Notes under the pieces: model-generated
What the model was told of the DNA's origin: nothing
The model's database searches: none
The model's input: the letters and a program-made list of their open reading frames with translations, nothing else
Assembly: GCA_019118445.1 (NCBI GenBank)
Contig: DWYY01000058.1
Span: forward strand, 1 to 64,000
Source: Candidatus Eisenbergiella merdipullorum
GTDB taxonomy: Bacteria; Bacillota; Clostridia; Lachnospirales; Lachnospiraceae
DNA length: 64,000 nucleotides
Direction: 5' to 3'
Position numbers and translations under genes: made by a program
In this document: in pieces, positions 51,243 through 60,149 of the stretch
Layout of the letters: every line of letters starts with the position of its first letter
Position numbering within the stretch: the first letter of the stretch is position 1

Positions 51243-54200
51243 AGGCATTAACGGCGCCACTTCAGGAACTGGCGGAGTTCGAGGAAGGCCAGTCCCTTTT
51301 AAAGAAGGAAAAAGCCAGCATCGGCTATACGGGCTGCACGGATTCCCAGAAGCTTCATCTGATCAGCGGGTTTGGGGAGGATTTTCTCTATAAGGTCATC
51401 GTCACCTTCAGCGATCTGCGGGCACGGGGAATTTATGAAGAATATCTTTTTTATGATAAAAACACGGTGCTTTATCCCGCCAAGGACCTGATCTTCTATC
51501 AGGCGGATATCCATGGAAACCAGCTTGTGGCGGACCGGATGAAGGTGCTGCGCAGGCTGATCGAGGGGAGGCCGGTCACGGTCGTGACCACGTTTGCCGC
51601 GCTGATGAGCCCGCAGGTAACGCTGGAGGAAATTGCGGATGCGGTGATCCATATCGATTCTGACAGCCATGTGGACGAGGCAGAACTGGCAGAGCAGCTT
51701 GCCCGGATGGGTTATGAGAAAAACTGGCAGGTGGAAGCGCCCGGGCAGTTTTCCATCCGCGGCGGCATCATCGACGTATTTGACCTGACAGAGGAAAATC
51801 CTTACCGGATCGAGCTATGGGGCGATGAAGTGGACTCCATCCGTTCCTTTGACCTGGGAAGCCAAAGAAGCGTGGAAAATCTGTCTATGATCGATATCTA
51901 TCCGGCGACGGAGATGGTCCTCGACAGGCAGCAGAAGCTTGCGGGCTTAAAAAGAATCGAAAAAGAGACAAAAGAATTTGCCGAAAAGCTGCGGAAGGAC
52001 TTCCATACGGAAGAAGCGGCGCGGATCATGCGGCAGACAAAGGAGCTGGAGGAACAGGTTCAGGAACTGATGCAGGCGGCGAACCTGGAGAGCTATATCC
52101 GTTATTTTTATGAGGATACGGTGTCCTTTCTGCGTTTTTTTCCGGAAAAGTATACCTGTGTGTTCCTGGATGAGCCGGGAAGGCTGAAGGAACAGGGACA
52201 GGCGGTGGAGATGGAGTTTCGGGAGAGCATGAGCCACAGGCTGGAGAAGGGCTATATCCTGCCCGGCCAGGCGGATCTTCTGTACAGCTGCGATCAGACG
52301 GCGTCCTTTCTTTCCGGCATGAGAACGGTGCTTTTGTCGGCCATGGATACCCGGAACGCGCTCATCACCCCGCAGAAGCGGTTTGACGTGAACGTGAAAA
52401 GCATGTCCCCCTACAACAACAGTTTTGAAGCGCTGACGGCGGATCTGAAGCGGTATAAGAAAAACGGCAGCCGGGTGCTGCTTTTGTCCCCCTCACGAAC
52501 ACGGGCAAAACGGCTTGCGGAGGATCTGCAGGCGGAGGGGCTTGCCAGCTTCTACAGCGAGGATGGGGACCGGGAAGTGCAGCCCGGAGAGGTGGAGCTG
52601 TTTTACGGCCATGTGAGCCGGGGCTTTGAATACCCTCTGCTGAAATTCGTGGTCATCACGGAGAGCGATATCTTCGGTGCCCAGAAGAAGAAAAAGAAGC
52701 GCCGCAGACAGTTCGAGGGACAGAAGATACAGGATTTTGCCGAGCTGAAGGTGGGAGACTATGTGGTGCATGAGACCCACGGCTTGGGCATTTATCAGGG
52801 AATTGAAAAAGTGGAGATGAACGGCACCGTCAAGGATTATATCAAGATTTCCTACCGGGACGGGGGAAATCTGTATGTTCTTGCCACCGGCCTGGATGTG
52901 ATCCAGAAGTATGCATCCGGGGATGCCGCAAAAACGCCCAAGCTGAACAAGCTTGGCACTCAGGAATGGACCCGCACCAAATCGAAGGTGAGAAGCGCTG
53001 TGGACGAGGTGGCGAAGGACCTGGTGGAGCTGTATGCAAAACGGCAGCAGAAAGAGGGATTTGCCTTTGGCAAGGACACTGTCTGGCAGCAGGAGTTCGA
53101 GGAGATGTTTCCCTTCGAGGAGACGGAGGATCAGCTCTCCGCCATCGCCGCTACCAAGGAGGACATGGAAAGCCACAGGATCATGGACCGCCTGATCTGC
53201 GGGGACGTGGGCTATGGCAAGACGGAAATCGCCATACGCGCGGCTTTCAAGGCGGTGCAGGACGGCAAACAGGTGGCATTTCTGGTGCCGACCACTATTC
53301 TGGCTCAGCAGCATTATAATACCTTCACCCAGAGGATGAAGGATTTTCCTGTGCGCATTGACCTGATGAGCCGTTTCCGCACGAGCGCAGAGCAGAAAAA
53401 AACGGTGACAGACCTGCGTAAGGGGCTGGTTGACATCGTGATCGGCACCCACCGCATCTTGTCCTCAGATGTCCAGTTCAAGGATCTGGGGCTTCTGGTC
53501 ATCGATGAGGAGCAGCGGTTCGGCGTTGCTCATAAGGAAAAGATCAAGAAGCTGAAGGAGGATGTGGATGTGCTGACGCTGACCGCAACGCCCATTCCGC
53601 GCACGCTGCACATGTCCCTGATCGGCATCCGGGATATGAGCGTGCTGGAGGAAGCGCCGGGGGACAGGCAGCCCATCCAGACCTTCGTCTGTGAATATAA
53701 TGAGGAAATGGTACGGGAAGCCATCGTGCGGGAGCTGGCCAGGGGCGGCCAGGTATACTATGTCTACAACCGGGTGAACACCATTGCTGATATGGCCGCG
53801 TCCATCCAGAAGCTGGTGCCGGAGGCGAACGTGGCTTTTGCCCACGGGCAGATGAAGGAACACGAATTGGAACGGATCATGTATGATTTTATCAACGGGG
53901 AAATCGACGTACTGGTATCCACCACCATCATCGAGACAGGACTGGACATTTCCAACGTGAATACCATGATCATCCACGATGCGGATCAGCTTGGCCTTTC
54001 ACAGCTTTATCAGCTCCGCGGCCGCGTGGGCCGTTCCGGGCGGGTGGCATACGCATTTCTGATGTATAAAAGGGATAAGATGCTGAAGGAAGTGGCGGAA
54101 AAGCGTCTGTCCGCCATCCGGGAATTCACGGAGTTGGGAAGCGGCTTCAAGATCGCCATGCGGGATCTGGAAATCCGCGGCGCGGGAAACCTCTTGGGAA

Positions 54201-54796
54201 AGAGGCAGTCCGGACACATGGAGGCAGTGGGGTACGACCTGTACTGCAAGATGCTCAACGATGCGGTAAGGACGCTGAAGGGAGAGACCCGCACGGCAGA
54301 TTTTGCCACTACGGTGGAGCTGGAAGCGGATGCGTATATCCCGCCTGTCTATATCATGAATGAGCAGCAGAAGCTGGACATCTACAAGCGGATCGCCAGT
54401 GTGGAGACGCCTGCAGAGAGCGAAGACATGAAGGAAGAGCTTCTGGATCGTTTCGGAGAGGTGCCCATCTGCGTGGAGAACCTGCTGCGGATCGCCCTGA
54501 TCCGGGTGAAAGCTCATTCTCTTTATATCACCGAGGTGAAAGGACGCGGCGGGGAGCTGAAGCTTTTGCTGAGGCCGGACGCGCTCCTGCGGGTAGAGAA
54601 TATTCCCGGCCTGCTGCGGCTGTATGGTTCTTCCCTGACCTTTACGGCGAAGGGAACCCCCTATTTCCTGCTTCGCTACACCAGGGAAAATGTGGTGGAG
54701 AAGGATGCGGAGAAGCTTCTGACGCTGACGGAGGGGCTGCTGTCCGATATGGAGAAGCTTTTGAAGATCGAGGACGGCGCGCCGGGTGCGGCCTGA
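51239..54796 (+). CDS. mfd: Transcription-repair coupling factor Mfd
   Basis: 1185 residues, full size. UvrB-homology region at the N-terminus (to about 350), the RNA-polymerase-interacting domain (DFAELKVGDYVVHETHGLGIYQGIEKVEM), the translocase with Walker A ICGDVGYGKTEIA (about 655-663) and DEEQRFG (about 755), the RecG-like TRG segment (LYQLRGRVGRSGRVAYAF) and a TRCF C-terminal domain. It removes stalled polymerase at lesions and recruits UvrA. Confidence 0.97.
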   Translation: MKALTAPLQELAEFEEGQSLLKKEKASIGYTGCTDSQKLHLISGFGEDFLYKVIVTFSDLRARGIYEEYLFYDKNTVLYPAKDLIFYQADIHGNQLVADRMKVLRRLIEGRPVTVVTTFAALMSPQVTLEEIADAVIHIDSDSHVDEAELAEQLARMGYEKNWQVEAPGQFSIRGGIIDVFDLTEENPYRIELWGDEVDSIRSFDLGSQRSVENLSMIDIYPATEMVLDRQQKLAGLKRIEKETKEFAEKLRKDFHTEEAARIMRQTKELEEQVQELMQAANLESYIRYFYEDTVSFLRFFPEKYTCVFLDEPGRLKEQGQAVEMEFRESMSHRLEKGYILPGQADLLYSCDQTASFLSGMRTVLLSAMDTRNALITPQKRFDVNVKSMSPYNNSFEALTADLKRYKKNGSRVLLLSPSRTRAKRLAEDLQAEGLASFYSEDGDREVQPGEVELFYGHVSRGFEYPLLKFVVITESDIFGAQKKKKKRRRQFEGQKIQDFAELKVGDYVVHETHGLGIYQGIEKVEMNGTVKDYIKISYRDGGNLYVLATGLDVIQKYASGDAAKTPKLNKLGTQEWTRTKSKVRSAVDEVAKDLVELYAKRQQKEGFAFGKDTVWQQEFEEMFPFEETEDQLSAIAATKEDMESHRIMDRLICGDVGYGKTEIAIRAAFKAVQDGKQVAFLVPTTILAQQHYNTFTQRMKDFPVRIDLMSRFRTSAEQKKTVTDLRKGLVDIVIGTHRILSSDVQFKDLGLLVIDEEQRFGVAHKEKIKKLKEDVDVLTLTATPIPRTLHMSLIGIRDMSVLEEAPGDRQPIQTFVCEYNEEMVREAIVRELARGGQVYYVYNRVNTIADMAASIQKLVPEANVAFAHGQMKEHELERIMYDFINGEIDVLVSTTIIETGLDISNVNTMIIHDADQLGLSQLYQLRGRVGRSGRVAYAFLMYKRDKMLKEVAEKRLSAIREFTELGSGFKIAMRDLEIRGAGNLLGKRQSGHMEAVGYDLYCKMLNDAVRTLKGETRTADFATTVELEADAYIPPVYIMNEQQKLDIYKRIASVETPAESEDMKEELLDRFGEVPICVENLLRIALIRVKAHSLYITEVKGRGGELKLLLRPDALLRVENIPGLLRLYGSSLTFTAKGTPYFLLRYTRENVVEKDAEKLLTLTEGLLSDMEKLLKIEDGAPGAA

Positions 54797-54849
54797 GGAA
54801 AACACAGAAAAGGGATCTGAACAGGGAAGATCCACGGAAAGGAGAACGT

Positions 54850-55383
54850 ATGAAAAAGGTACTGGTGGTCGTTGATATGCAGAACGATTTCATTGACGGG
54901 GCGTTGGGGACGAAGGAAGCGCAGGCGATCGTGGGAAATGTGCTGGAAAAGATCGGCAAATACCCGCCGGACTGTATTTATGCCACGAGAGATACCCATG
55001 AAAACAACTATCTAGAAACAAACGAAGGGAGGAACCTGCCCGTTCCTCACTGCATCCGGGGAAGTGAGGGCTGGCAGATACGAAAAGAGGTTCAGGAGGC
55101 CATGCCCCATGCGGTGATCGTGGACAAGCCCTCTTTCGCCTCTTTGGAGCTGGCTGACCTGCTGTGCAGGGAAAACGAGAGGGAGGAGCTTGAGATCGAG
55201 CTGGTGGGTCTGTGTACGGATATCTGTGTGGTGTCCAATGCGCTTCTTTTGAAAGCGAGGCTGCCGGAAACGAGGATCAGCGTGGATCCGGCCTGCTGCG
55301 CTGGCGTAACGCCGGAAAGCCATGAGGCGGCGCTTTTGACGATGAAGATGTGTCAGATAGGGATGAATGTCGATCTGGTTTAA
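54850..55383 (+). CDS. Isochorismatase-family cysteine hydrolase (nicotinamidase-like)
   Basis: 177 residues. Catalytic triad visible: Asp9 (VVDMQNDF), Lys93 (VDKPSFAS) and Cys126 (LCTDICVVSNAL). Metal ligands D and H in ATRDTHENNY are present, which suits nicotinamidases; a pterin or ureido-type amidohydrolase is possible. AAAGGAGA before ATG. It lies 53 bases after mfd; its stop touches the remnant of a kinase gene on the other strand. Confidence 0.87.
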   Translation: MKKVLVVVDMQNDFIDGALGTKEAQAIVGNVLEKIGKYPPDCIYATRDTHENNYLETNEGRNLPVPHCIRGSEGWQIRKEVQEAMPHAVIVDKPSFASLELADLLCRENEREELEIELVGLCTDICVVSNALLLKARLPETRISVDPACCAGVTPESHEAALLTMKMCQIGMNVDLV

Positions 55384-56056
55384 TATCCCAGCGACCGGTC
55401 GATCACGGTTCCGTCACAGGCATTGACGGTCAACAGGCTATAGGATAGACCGCCGCAGAGATAGTGCTCTGTCACAGCCGTTCCAGAGGAGTGAGCAGTC
55501 TGCCGGCCAGAATGGAAAGCAGAGCTGCGGCTGTCAGGGATGCTGCCAGGCATATGGCAGCCAGAACCGGAATCTGCCTCAAGGCGTCCTGATAGATCCC
55601 GGAAATGTCCTGAATCATCACAAGGGAAAAGTCATCAGTAGTTTCCATGGGAATATTCCGGCCGCAGATCAGAAGCCGTCTCTTTCCTTCTTTTTGTATG
55701 ATGGTTCGGGTTTGAGCATTGTTCCATCCTTCTTCTCCGCCATCCACAAATTCATAGTCCGTCTGGTTGCACAATACGCTGTTGTTCTCAAGAAGCAGAA
55801 AACGGGACGCATCATATTTATCCAGCAGAAATCGGAAATAGGCTGTTCTGGTCGCTTCACCGAATTCCAGGATACCGCTGCTTTCCGCCTGGACCCCAAT
55901 AGCGTTGGCCGCTGCGGTAAGCTGGGCATTACCGCTTTCCACAGTCTGCTTTTCGTGAAAACGCAGGGTATCCGTCATCATGGCTGTGCCGGACAGAATA
56001 GAGATCAGAAACAGGACAAAGGAAGTGATCATTACTAATTTTGTTTTCAGCTTCAT
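55380..56056 (-). pseudogene. Sensor histidine kinase truncated after HAMP, joined to a foreign gene end
   Basis: The 5' part (55472-56056, 194 codons) encodes the first membrane helix, an extracellular domain of about 120 residues, the second helix (about 165-185) and the start of HAMP (LLTPLERL), then a TGA. HisKA and ATPase domains are missing. Downstream in another frame (to TAA at 55380) the DNA encodes TEHYLCGGLSYSLLTVNACD and DGTVIDRSLGY, the end of some unrelated protein. A deletion seems to have joined the two. The cognate response regulator next to it is intact. Confidence 0.82.
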
Positions 56057-56060
56057 ATAA

Positions 56061-56744
56061 TCAATCCTCCAGCCGGTAACCCGTTTTCGGAATGGTCCGT
56101 ATTACGTCATGAAAGTCCAGTTTTCTGCGAAGGCAGCCAATATGGACATCCACCGTGCGTGTTTCTCCGAAATAATCTCCGCCCCATATTTGATCAAGAA
56201 GCTGTTGTCTGGTAAAGGCCACATTCCGGTTTGATGCGAGAAGGAGCAGAAGTTCATATTCCATGGGCTTCAGAGCGATCTCAACGCCGTTTTTGGTCAC
56301 TCGATGCTCCCGCCGGAAGATTTTCACATTTCTGATACACAGCATATCTCGTCCCCGGCCGGTCCTTTCCAGAACCTTTTCTACCCGTGCCAGCAGCTCC
56401 AGCACGGCAAAGGGTTTTACGATATAATCCTCTGCTCCACTTTTCAGCCCGTTGACTCTGCTTGCCACATCCGATTTTGCGGTCAGAAAGATCACCGGGA
56501 TTCCGGTCTGTTTTAAATCCTCCAGAAGAGCAAAGCCGTCCCTGCCTGGAAGCATTACATCCACCAGAGCTAAGGCGATCTGTTCGCCCGCATCCTTTGA
56601 CCGCTGTCGGCGGTATGCTTCGATCCATTTCTGGGCGGCGATACCGTCCAGAATGCGTACTGCCGTATAGCCTGCCGCTTCCAGATTCATTCCTATCAGT
56701 TCGGAGATCGCTTCTTCATCCTCAATTACCAGTATCCGGTTCAT
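56061..56744 (-). CDS. OmpR-family response regulator, orphaned
   Basis: 227 residues. Receiver with IEDEEA, Asp62 (VDVMLPGRDGF), LTAKSD and VKPFAVLELLARVE; winged helix with LKPMEYELLLLLASNRNVAFTRQQLLDQIWGGDYFGETRTVDVHIGCLRRKL and IPKTGYRLED. AAAGGAGG before ATG. Its kinase gene, starting 5 bases downstream, is broken, so it may be silent, unphosphorylated, or driven by another kinase. Extended -10 TGATATAGT lies at 56807-56815. Confidence 0.93.
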   Translation of the reverse strand: MNRILVIEDEEAISELIGMNLEAAGYTAVRILDGIAAQKWIEAYRRQRSKDAGEQIALALVDVMLPGRDGFALLEDLKQTGIPVIFLTAKSDVASRVNGLKSGAEDYIVKPFAVLELLARVEKVLERTGRGRDMLCIRNVKIFRREHRVTKNGVEIALKPMEYELLLLLASNRNVAFTRQQLLDQIWGGDYFGETRTVDVHIGCLRRKLDFHDVIRTIPKTGYRLED

Positions 56745-56883
56745 CTGTTGTCCTCCTTTCTGTCCGGGTATTGAGCTCTTTCAGGCACAAGACCGGCTTC
56801 AGAAATACTATATCACGGCTGCTTTAGAAAAAAATCATCAAAATGTAAACAGAGGGGAATTGTGCGGAAAATGGAATCCAGGA

Positions 56884-56912
56884 TTGTCAATATGGTGAAA
56901 AAGTGGTAAATT
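56884..56912 (+). promoter_or_regulatory. Promoter of lrgAB
   Basis: TTGTCA (56884-56889), 17-base spacer, TAAATT (56907-56912), 34 bases before the first start. Confidence 0.65.
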
Positions 56913-56945
56913 TATGCAAAAGTCTTATGAGAGGAAACAACAGTT

Positions 56946-57344
56946 ATGAAGATCATCTATCAGATTGGGATCATTTTTGCGCTGTGCTGGGTGTGCGAGA
57001 TCGTGGAGTCCATTCTGCCTTTTGCCTTTCCTGCCAGTGTGATCGGAATGATTCTTTTATTCGTCCTGCTCGCCTGTAGAGTGCTGAAGGTGGAGCACAT
57101 CCGGGAAAAGTCGGATTTCTTGCTTTCCAACATGGCTTTTTTCTTCATTCCAGCCGGAGTGAGCATCGTCAACTATTTTGACGTGCTGGCGGGCAATGTG
57201 GGAAAGCTGCTTCTGATCTGCCTTTTAACCACGGTCCTCACCTTCGCGGTGACTGCCTGGACCATCCGGGGCGTGCTTTGCCTGATGAACCGCCGTCAGA
57301 AAACGGGAAAGAAAACAGAAGAAGGGGGGCAGGAATATGTCTGA
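56946..57344 (+). CDS. lrgA: CidA/LrgA holin-like membrane protein
   Basis: 132 residues with four membrane helices and the family patterns PFAFPASVIGMILLFVLL, FLLSNMAFFFIPAGVSIVNYFDVL. LrgA/CidA proteins modulate murein hydrolase activity or export of small organic acids. GAGAGGAAA before ATG. Its stop overlaps the lrgB start by 8 bases. In Bacilli this pair is often under a two-component system; here the orphan regulator sits divergently upstream. Confidence 0.93.
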   Translation: MKIIYQIGIIFALCWVCEIVESILPFAFPASVIGMILLFVLLACRVLKVEHIREKSDFLLSNMAFFFIPAGVSIVNYFDVLAGNVGKLLLICLLTTVLTFAVTAWTIRGVLCLMNRRQKTGKKTEEGGQEYV

Positions 57345-58014
57345 ACTGCTTGCTTCTCCGTTTTTTGGAATTGCCCTCAGCATTGCGGCATTTTCCATCG
57401 GCGTGTGGATTCAGAAAAAAACAGGTCTGGTGATCTGTAATCCCCTGATCATTGCCATCGTCCTGGTATGCGGCGTTCTGCTGCTGTTTCAGATTCCCTA
57501 TGAGAGTTATAATAAGGGGGGAAGCATCATCAACATGTTTCTGGCTCCTGCCACCAGTTGTCTGGCGGTATCGGTTTATACGAGGATGGAGCTTCTGAAA
57601 AGGAACTGGCTTCCGATCCTGGCTGGCTGTATCGCCGGTTCGCTGACTTCGATGGGAAGCGTATTTCTCCTCTGCCGCCTGTTCGGCCTGGATGAGGCCA
57701 TGACTTATTCCCTTCTCCCTAAGTCCGTGACCACGCCGATCGCGGTGGGCATTGCGGAAAGCCATGGAGGACTTTCCTCCATCACAGTGGTGGCGGTCAT
57801 TCTGACCGGAATCATGGGGAGCATCCTGGCGCCCTTTTTGATCCGTATTTTCAAAGTGGAGGATTCCATGACGGCAGGTCTCGCCATCGGCGCCTGCAGC
57901 CATGCGGTGGGTACCTCCAAGGCCATTGAGATCGGGGAGACGGAAGGCGCGATGAGCGGGCTTGCGATCGGGATCTGCGGGATCGTGACGGTGGTGTTTG
58001 CGTTGCTTTTGTAG
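57337..58014 (+). CDS. lrgB: LrgB/CidB family membrane protein
   Basis: 225 residues with about six membrane helices: FFGIALSIAAFSIGVWIQKKT, MFLAPATSCLAVSVYTRM, LLPKSVTTPIAVGIAESHGGLSSITVVAVILTGI, GACSHAVGTSKAIEIGETEGAMSGLAIGICGI. The partner of LrgA in the antiholin-like or pyruvate-transport complex. Ribosome site GGAGG within lrgA. It ends 9 bases before a decayed gene. Confidence 0.95.
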   Translation: MSELLASPFFGIALSIAAFSIGVWIQKKTGLVICNPLIIAIVLVCGVLLLFQIPYESYNKGGSIINMFLAPATSCLAVSVYTRMELLKRNWLPILAGCIAGSLTSMGSVFLLCRLFGLDEAMTYSLLPKSVTTPIAVGIAESHGGLSSITVVAVILTGIMGSILAPFLIRIFKVEDSMTAGLAIGACSHAVGTSKAIEIGETEGAMSGLAIGICGIVTVVFALLL

Positions 58015-58023
58015 GTGGAATGT

Positions 58024-58249
58024 ATGAAGGTACTTGGCTTACTCGGAAGTTTCTCCGGATATCCTGACGATTAGAGGTCTGGGGCAGTTTAAAGAATTAT
58101 TTCAGGAGTCAGAAAATTCGTCTCCACATCCAAATGATCCAGGTATAAAATTCCTCCATTTACAGATACTATTTCCAGACTTGGAAAGTACAGTAGACGG
58201 AGGAATTATTTATATGAAAGCAACAGGAATTGTCAGAAGGATAGACTAA
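58024..58249 (+). pseudogene. Gene remnants between lrgB and the conjugative element
   Basis: An ATG with GGTGG opens MKVLGLLGSFSG like the start of a flavodoxin-fold reductase, but stops after 16 codons at 58072. In another frame DNA to 58249 encodes an unrelated-looking end, IRGLGQFKELFQESEN ... FPDLESTVDGGIIYMKATGIVRRID. I take these as joined fragments of one or two genes; the parent of the second piece is not recognised. Confidence 0.5.
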
Positions 58250-58396
58250 CCAGTTATAATAAGGGCAACGGTTAGAAACCTTGAAAACAAAGGGTTTTCG
58301 CTGATTTTTGTCCAAGATTTCAGGTCAAAACCCCATTGATTTGATTAGGTTGCCGTAAACATGGTGAAACTAAGATTAAAAGAATGGAGGTTCAAA

Positions 58397-58621
58397 ATGA
58401 AGCAAGGGGTTTTGGTTTATGACCAGAAAACGGATCGCATGGATGTTCGTTTTAATCTGGAGGAATACTACGGAGGTTTACACTGCGGCACCTGTATGGA
58501 GGTGTTCGTAAACAACCGTTGGAAGCCTACACGGATTGAATATGCCTGCGGAGACACTGGCTGGTATCTGGTCGGCATTCCGACTTCATCGCTTACCGGA
58601 TTAAGAGTCCGGATGAGCTGA
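58397..58621 (+). CDS. DUF5348 domain protein
   Basis: 74 residues from ATG 58397 with GGAGG; an in-frame ATG at 58361 has none. LVYDQKTDRMDVRFNLEEYYGGLHCGTCMEVFVNNRWKPTRIEY and WYLVGI match DUF5348, a small beta-rich protein found at the start of conjugative elements. Function unknown. A terminator follows, so it is its own unit. Confidence 0.87.
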   Translation: MKQGVLVYDQKTDRMDVRFNLEEYYGGLHCGTCMEVFVNNRWKPTRIEYACGDTGWYLVGIPTSSLTGLRVRMS

Positions 58622-58684
58622 AAAGCTGGTATCTCTATTTACAAGATAGGCTTTCTGGAATAACTTGTCAAACATAATGTTACA

Positions 58685-58736
58685 TTGAGCGTTTATTCAT
58701 CCCCCTATGGGGAAGGGTAAACGCTCTATTTTTTTA
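58685..58736 (+). terminator. Rho-independent terminator after the DUF5348 gene
   Basis: GAGCGTTTA (58687-58695) pairs with TAAACGCTC (58718-58726), a second stem CCCC/GGGG sits within, and a T-run follows. Confidence 0.88.
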
Positions 58737-58770
58737 CCCAAAATAAAAAAGGAAGGCAGGAGGAGCGATT

Positions 58771-58998
58771 GTGAGTAACAAAAAATATGCTGCGGAGAAG
58801 CCGGAAGATTGCTCGCTGTGCTTTTTCTGGAAAAATGCAAGGCAGGGCTGCTCTCTCGGAAAAGAGAACTGCTATTTTATTATTTTTGAACCGGAAAAAG
58901 AAAAAAGCGATTGTGATGGATGCCCTTACGGACGAGTACATCCCTGTATTGGATGGTGTACAAAACAGATAATGCGTGAGATTGGCATCAAGGGTTAG
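58771..58998 (+). CDS. Cysteine-rich small ICE protein
   Basis: 75 residues, start GTG 58771 with AGGAGG. Nine cysteines, in CSLCFFWKNARQGC, NCYF, CDGCPYG and CIGWC, suggest metal binding, perhaps two zinc or iron sites. Function unknown; such genes are frequent next to repA in these elements. Confidence 0.75.
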   Translation: MSNKKYAAEKPEDCSLCFFWKNARQGCSLGKENCYFIIFEPEKEKSDCDGCPYGRVHPCIGWCTKQIMREIGIKG

Positions 58999-59012
58999 AG
59001 AGGTGAAAGAAG

Positions 59013-59213
59013 ATGCAAAGGAGAAAAAAATATTCCCGTTATCAGTATCCGAAAGAATGTAAAAGGTGCGAATACTTTCAGCCACGCTGGCGGTATCGCT
59101 TCTGCTATTACACACGATGTCCCTATCAGATCAGGGACAGCACAATTCGCAAGACACCGCTGAAGAAAGAAAATTTCCCGCCGAAAGAGGTGGTGAGCGT
59201 GAAAAATGTATGA
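59013..59213 (+). CDS. Small basic cysteine-containing ICE protein
   Basis: 66 residues, strongly basic, with CKRCEYFQPRWRYRFCYYTRC, a four-cysteine pattern of a possible zinc finger. GAGAGGTG before ATG. Its end overlaps the repA start by 8 bases, so it is translationally coupled to it. Function unknown. Confidence 0.72.
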   Translation: MQRRKKYSRYQYPKECKRCEYFQPRWRYRFCYYTRCPYQIRDSTIRKTPLKKENFPPKEVVSVKNV

Positions 59214-60096
59214 GGAATTCTTTGGAATTGAGGAATCTGAACAATATGCTTTTTACCGGGTTCCCAAACTTCTGTTCACCAATGAACGGTATCGCAACCT
59301 GTCGGCGGAATCAAAACTGCTGTATGGCTTATTTCTGGATCGTATGGGTATTTCCCGGAAAAACGGATGGGTTGATAAAGACGGAAGAGTTTATATCATC
59401 TATACGGTTGAAGACATCATGGAAGCACTTGGCTGTGGGAATAAGAAAGCGATTCAGCTGCTCGCAGAACTTGAGAAAAAGGGGAATCTCATCTGGCGGA
59501 AGAAGCAGGGGCTGGGGAAACCGAACCTGATTTATATGAAAAAATTTATTCTTCCACAGAGCAATCAGGAAGAACACTTCTTGAAGTGTGAAAATGACAC
59601 TTCTGGAAATGGCAATCCGACATCTTTGGAAATGTCAAAAGGACACGGTAATAATACTAATAAAAATAATCTTAATGATAATAATATGAATCTTTCCTTT
59701 CCTTCCGGAGATTTCGGAATGGAACACGGAACGGATGGGGATTACTCATACTATCATGAATATTTTTTTGAACATCTTGAGATTGAAATCCTCTACAAAA
59801 ATTATCCGTATGATAAAGAACTGCTGGATTCCATTGTAGCTCTGATTGTGGAAACCATGTGCAGCAAAAGAAAACAGATTCGTATTGCAGGCGATGATAA
59901 ACCAGTAGAGATTGTGAGAAGTCGTTTTATGAAGCTTAATTCGGAGCATATTAAGTTTGTGATGGACTGCTTTAAGGAAAATACAACGAAGATTCGCAAT
60001 ATCAAACAGTATCTGCTTGCAGCAATATATAATTCTATCCTGACAATAGATGGATATTTTGACGCACTGGTGCGGCATGATCTGTCTGAGGGCTGA
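59206..60096 (+). CDS. repA: RepA-type replication initiator (RepA_N plus DUF6017-like end)
   Basis: 296 residues. N-terminal winged-helix domain FYRVPKLLFTNERYRNLSAESKLLYGLFLDRMGISRKNGW and IMEALGCGNKKAIQLLAELEKKG is the RepA_N signature. A poorly conserved Asn/Asp-rich linker (about 145-180), encoded by very AT-rich DNA at 59650-59700, leads to a helical C-terminal domain (DKELLDSIVALIVETM ... YLLAAIYNSILTIDGYFDALVRHDL). It likely starts replication of the excised circle. AGGTGG before the ATG within the preceding gene. Confidence 0.9.
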   Translation: MYEEFFGIEESEQYAFYRVPKLLFTNERYRNLSAESKLLYGLFLDRMGISRKNGWVDKDGRVYIIYTVEDIMEALGCGNKKAIQLLAELEKKGNLIWRKKQGLGKPNLIYMKKFILPQSNQEEHFLKCENDTSGNGNPTSLEMSKGHGNNTNKNNLNDNNMNLSFPSGDFGMEHGTDGDYSYYHEYFFEHLEIEILYKNYPYDKELLDSIVALIVETMCSKRKQIRIAGDDKPVEIVRSRFMKLNSEHIKFVMDCFKENTTKIRNIKQYLLAAIYNSILTIDGYFDALVRHDLSEG

Positions 60097-60149
60097 AGGG
60101 AGGTGATGAAGATTGAACAAGTACGAAAAACGAAGGAGAGGTGAAGAAA

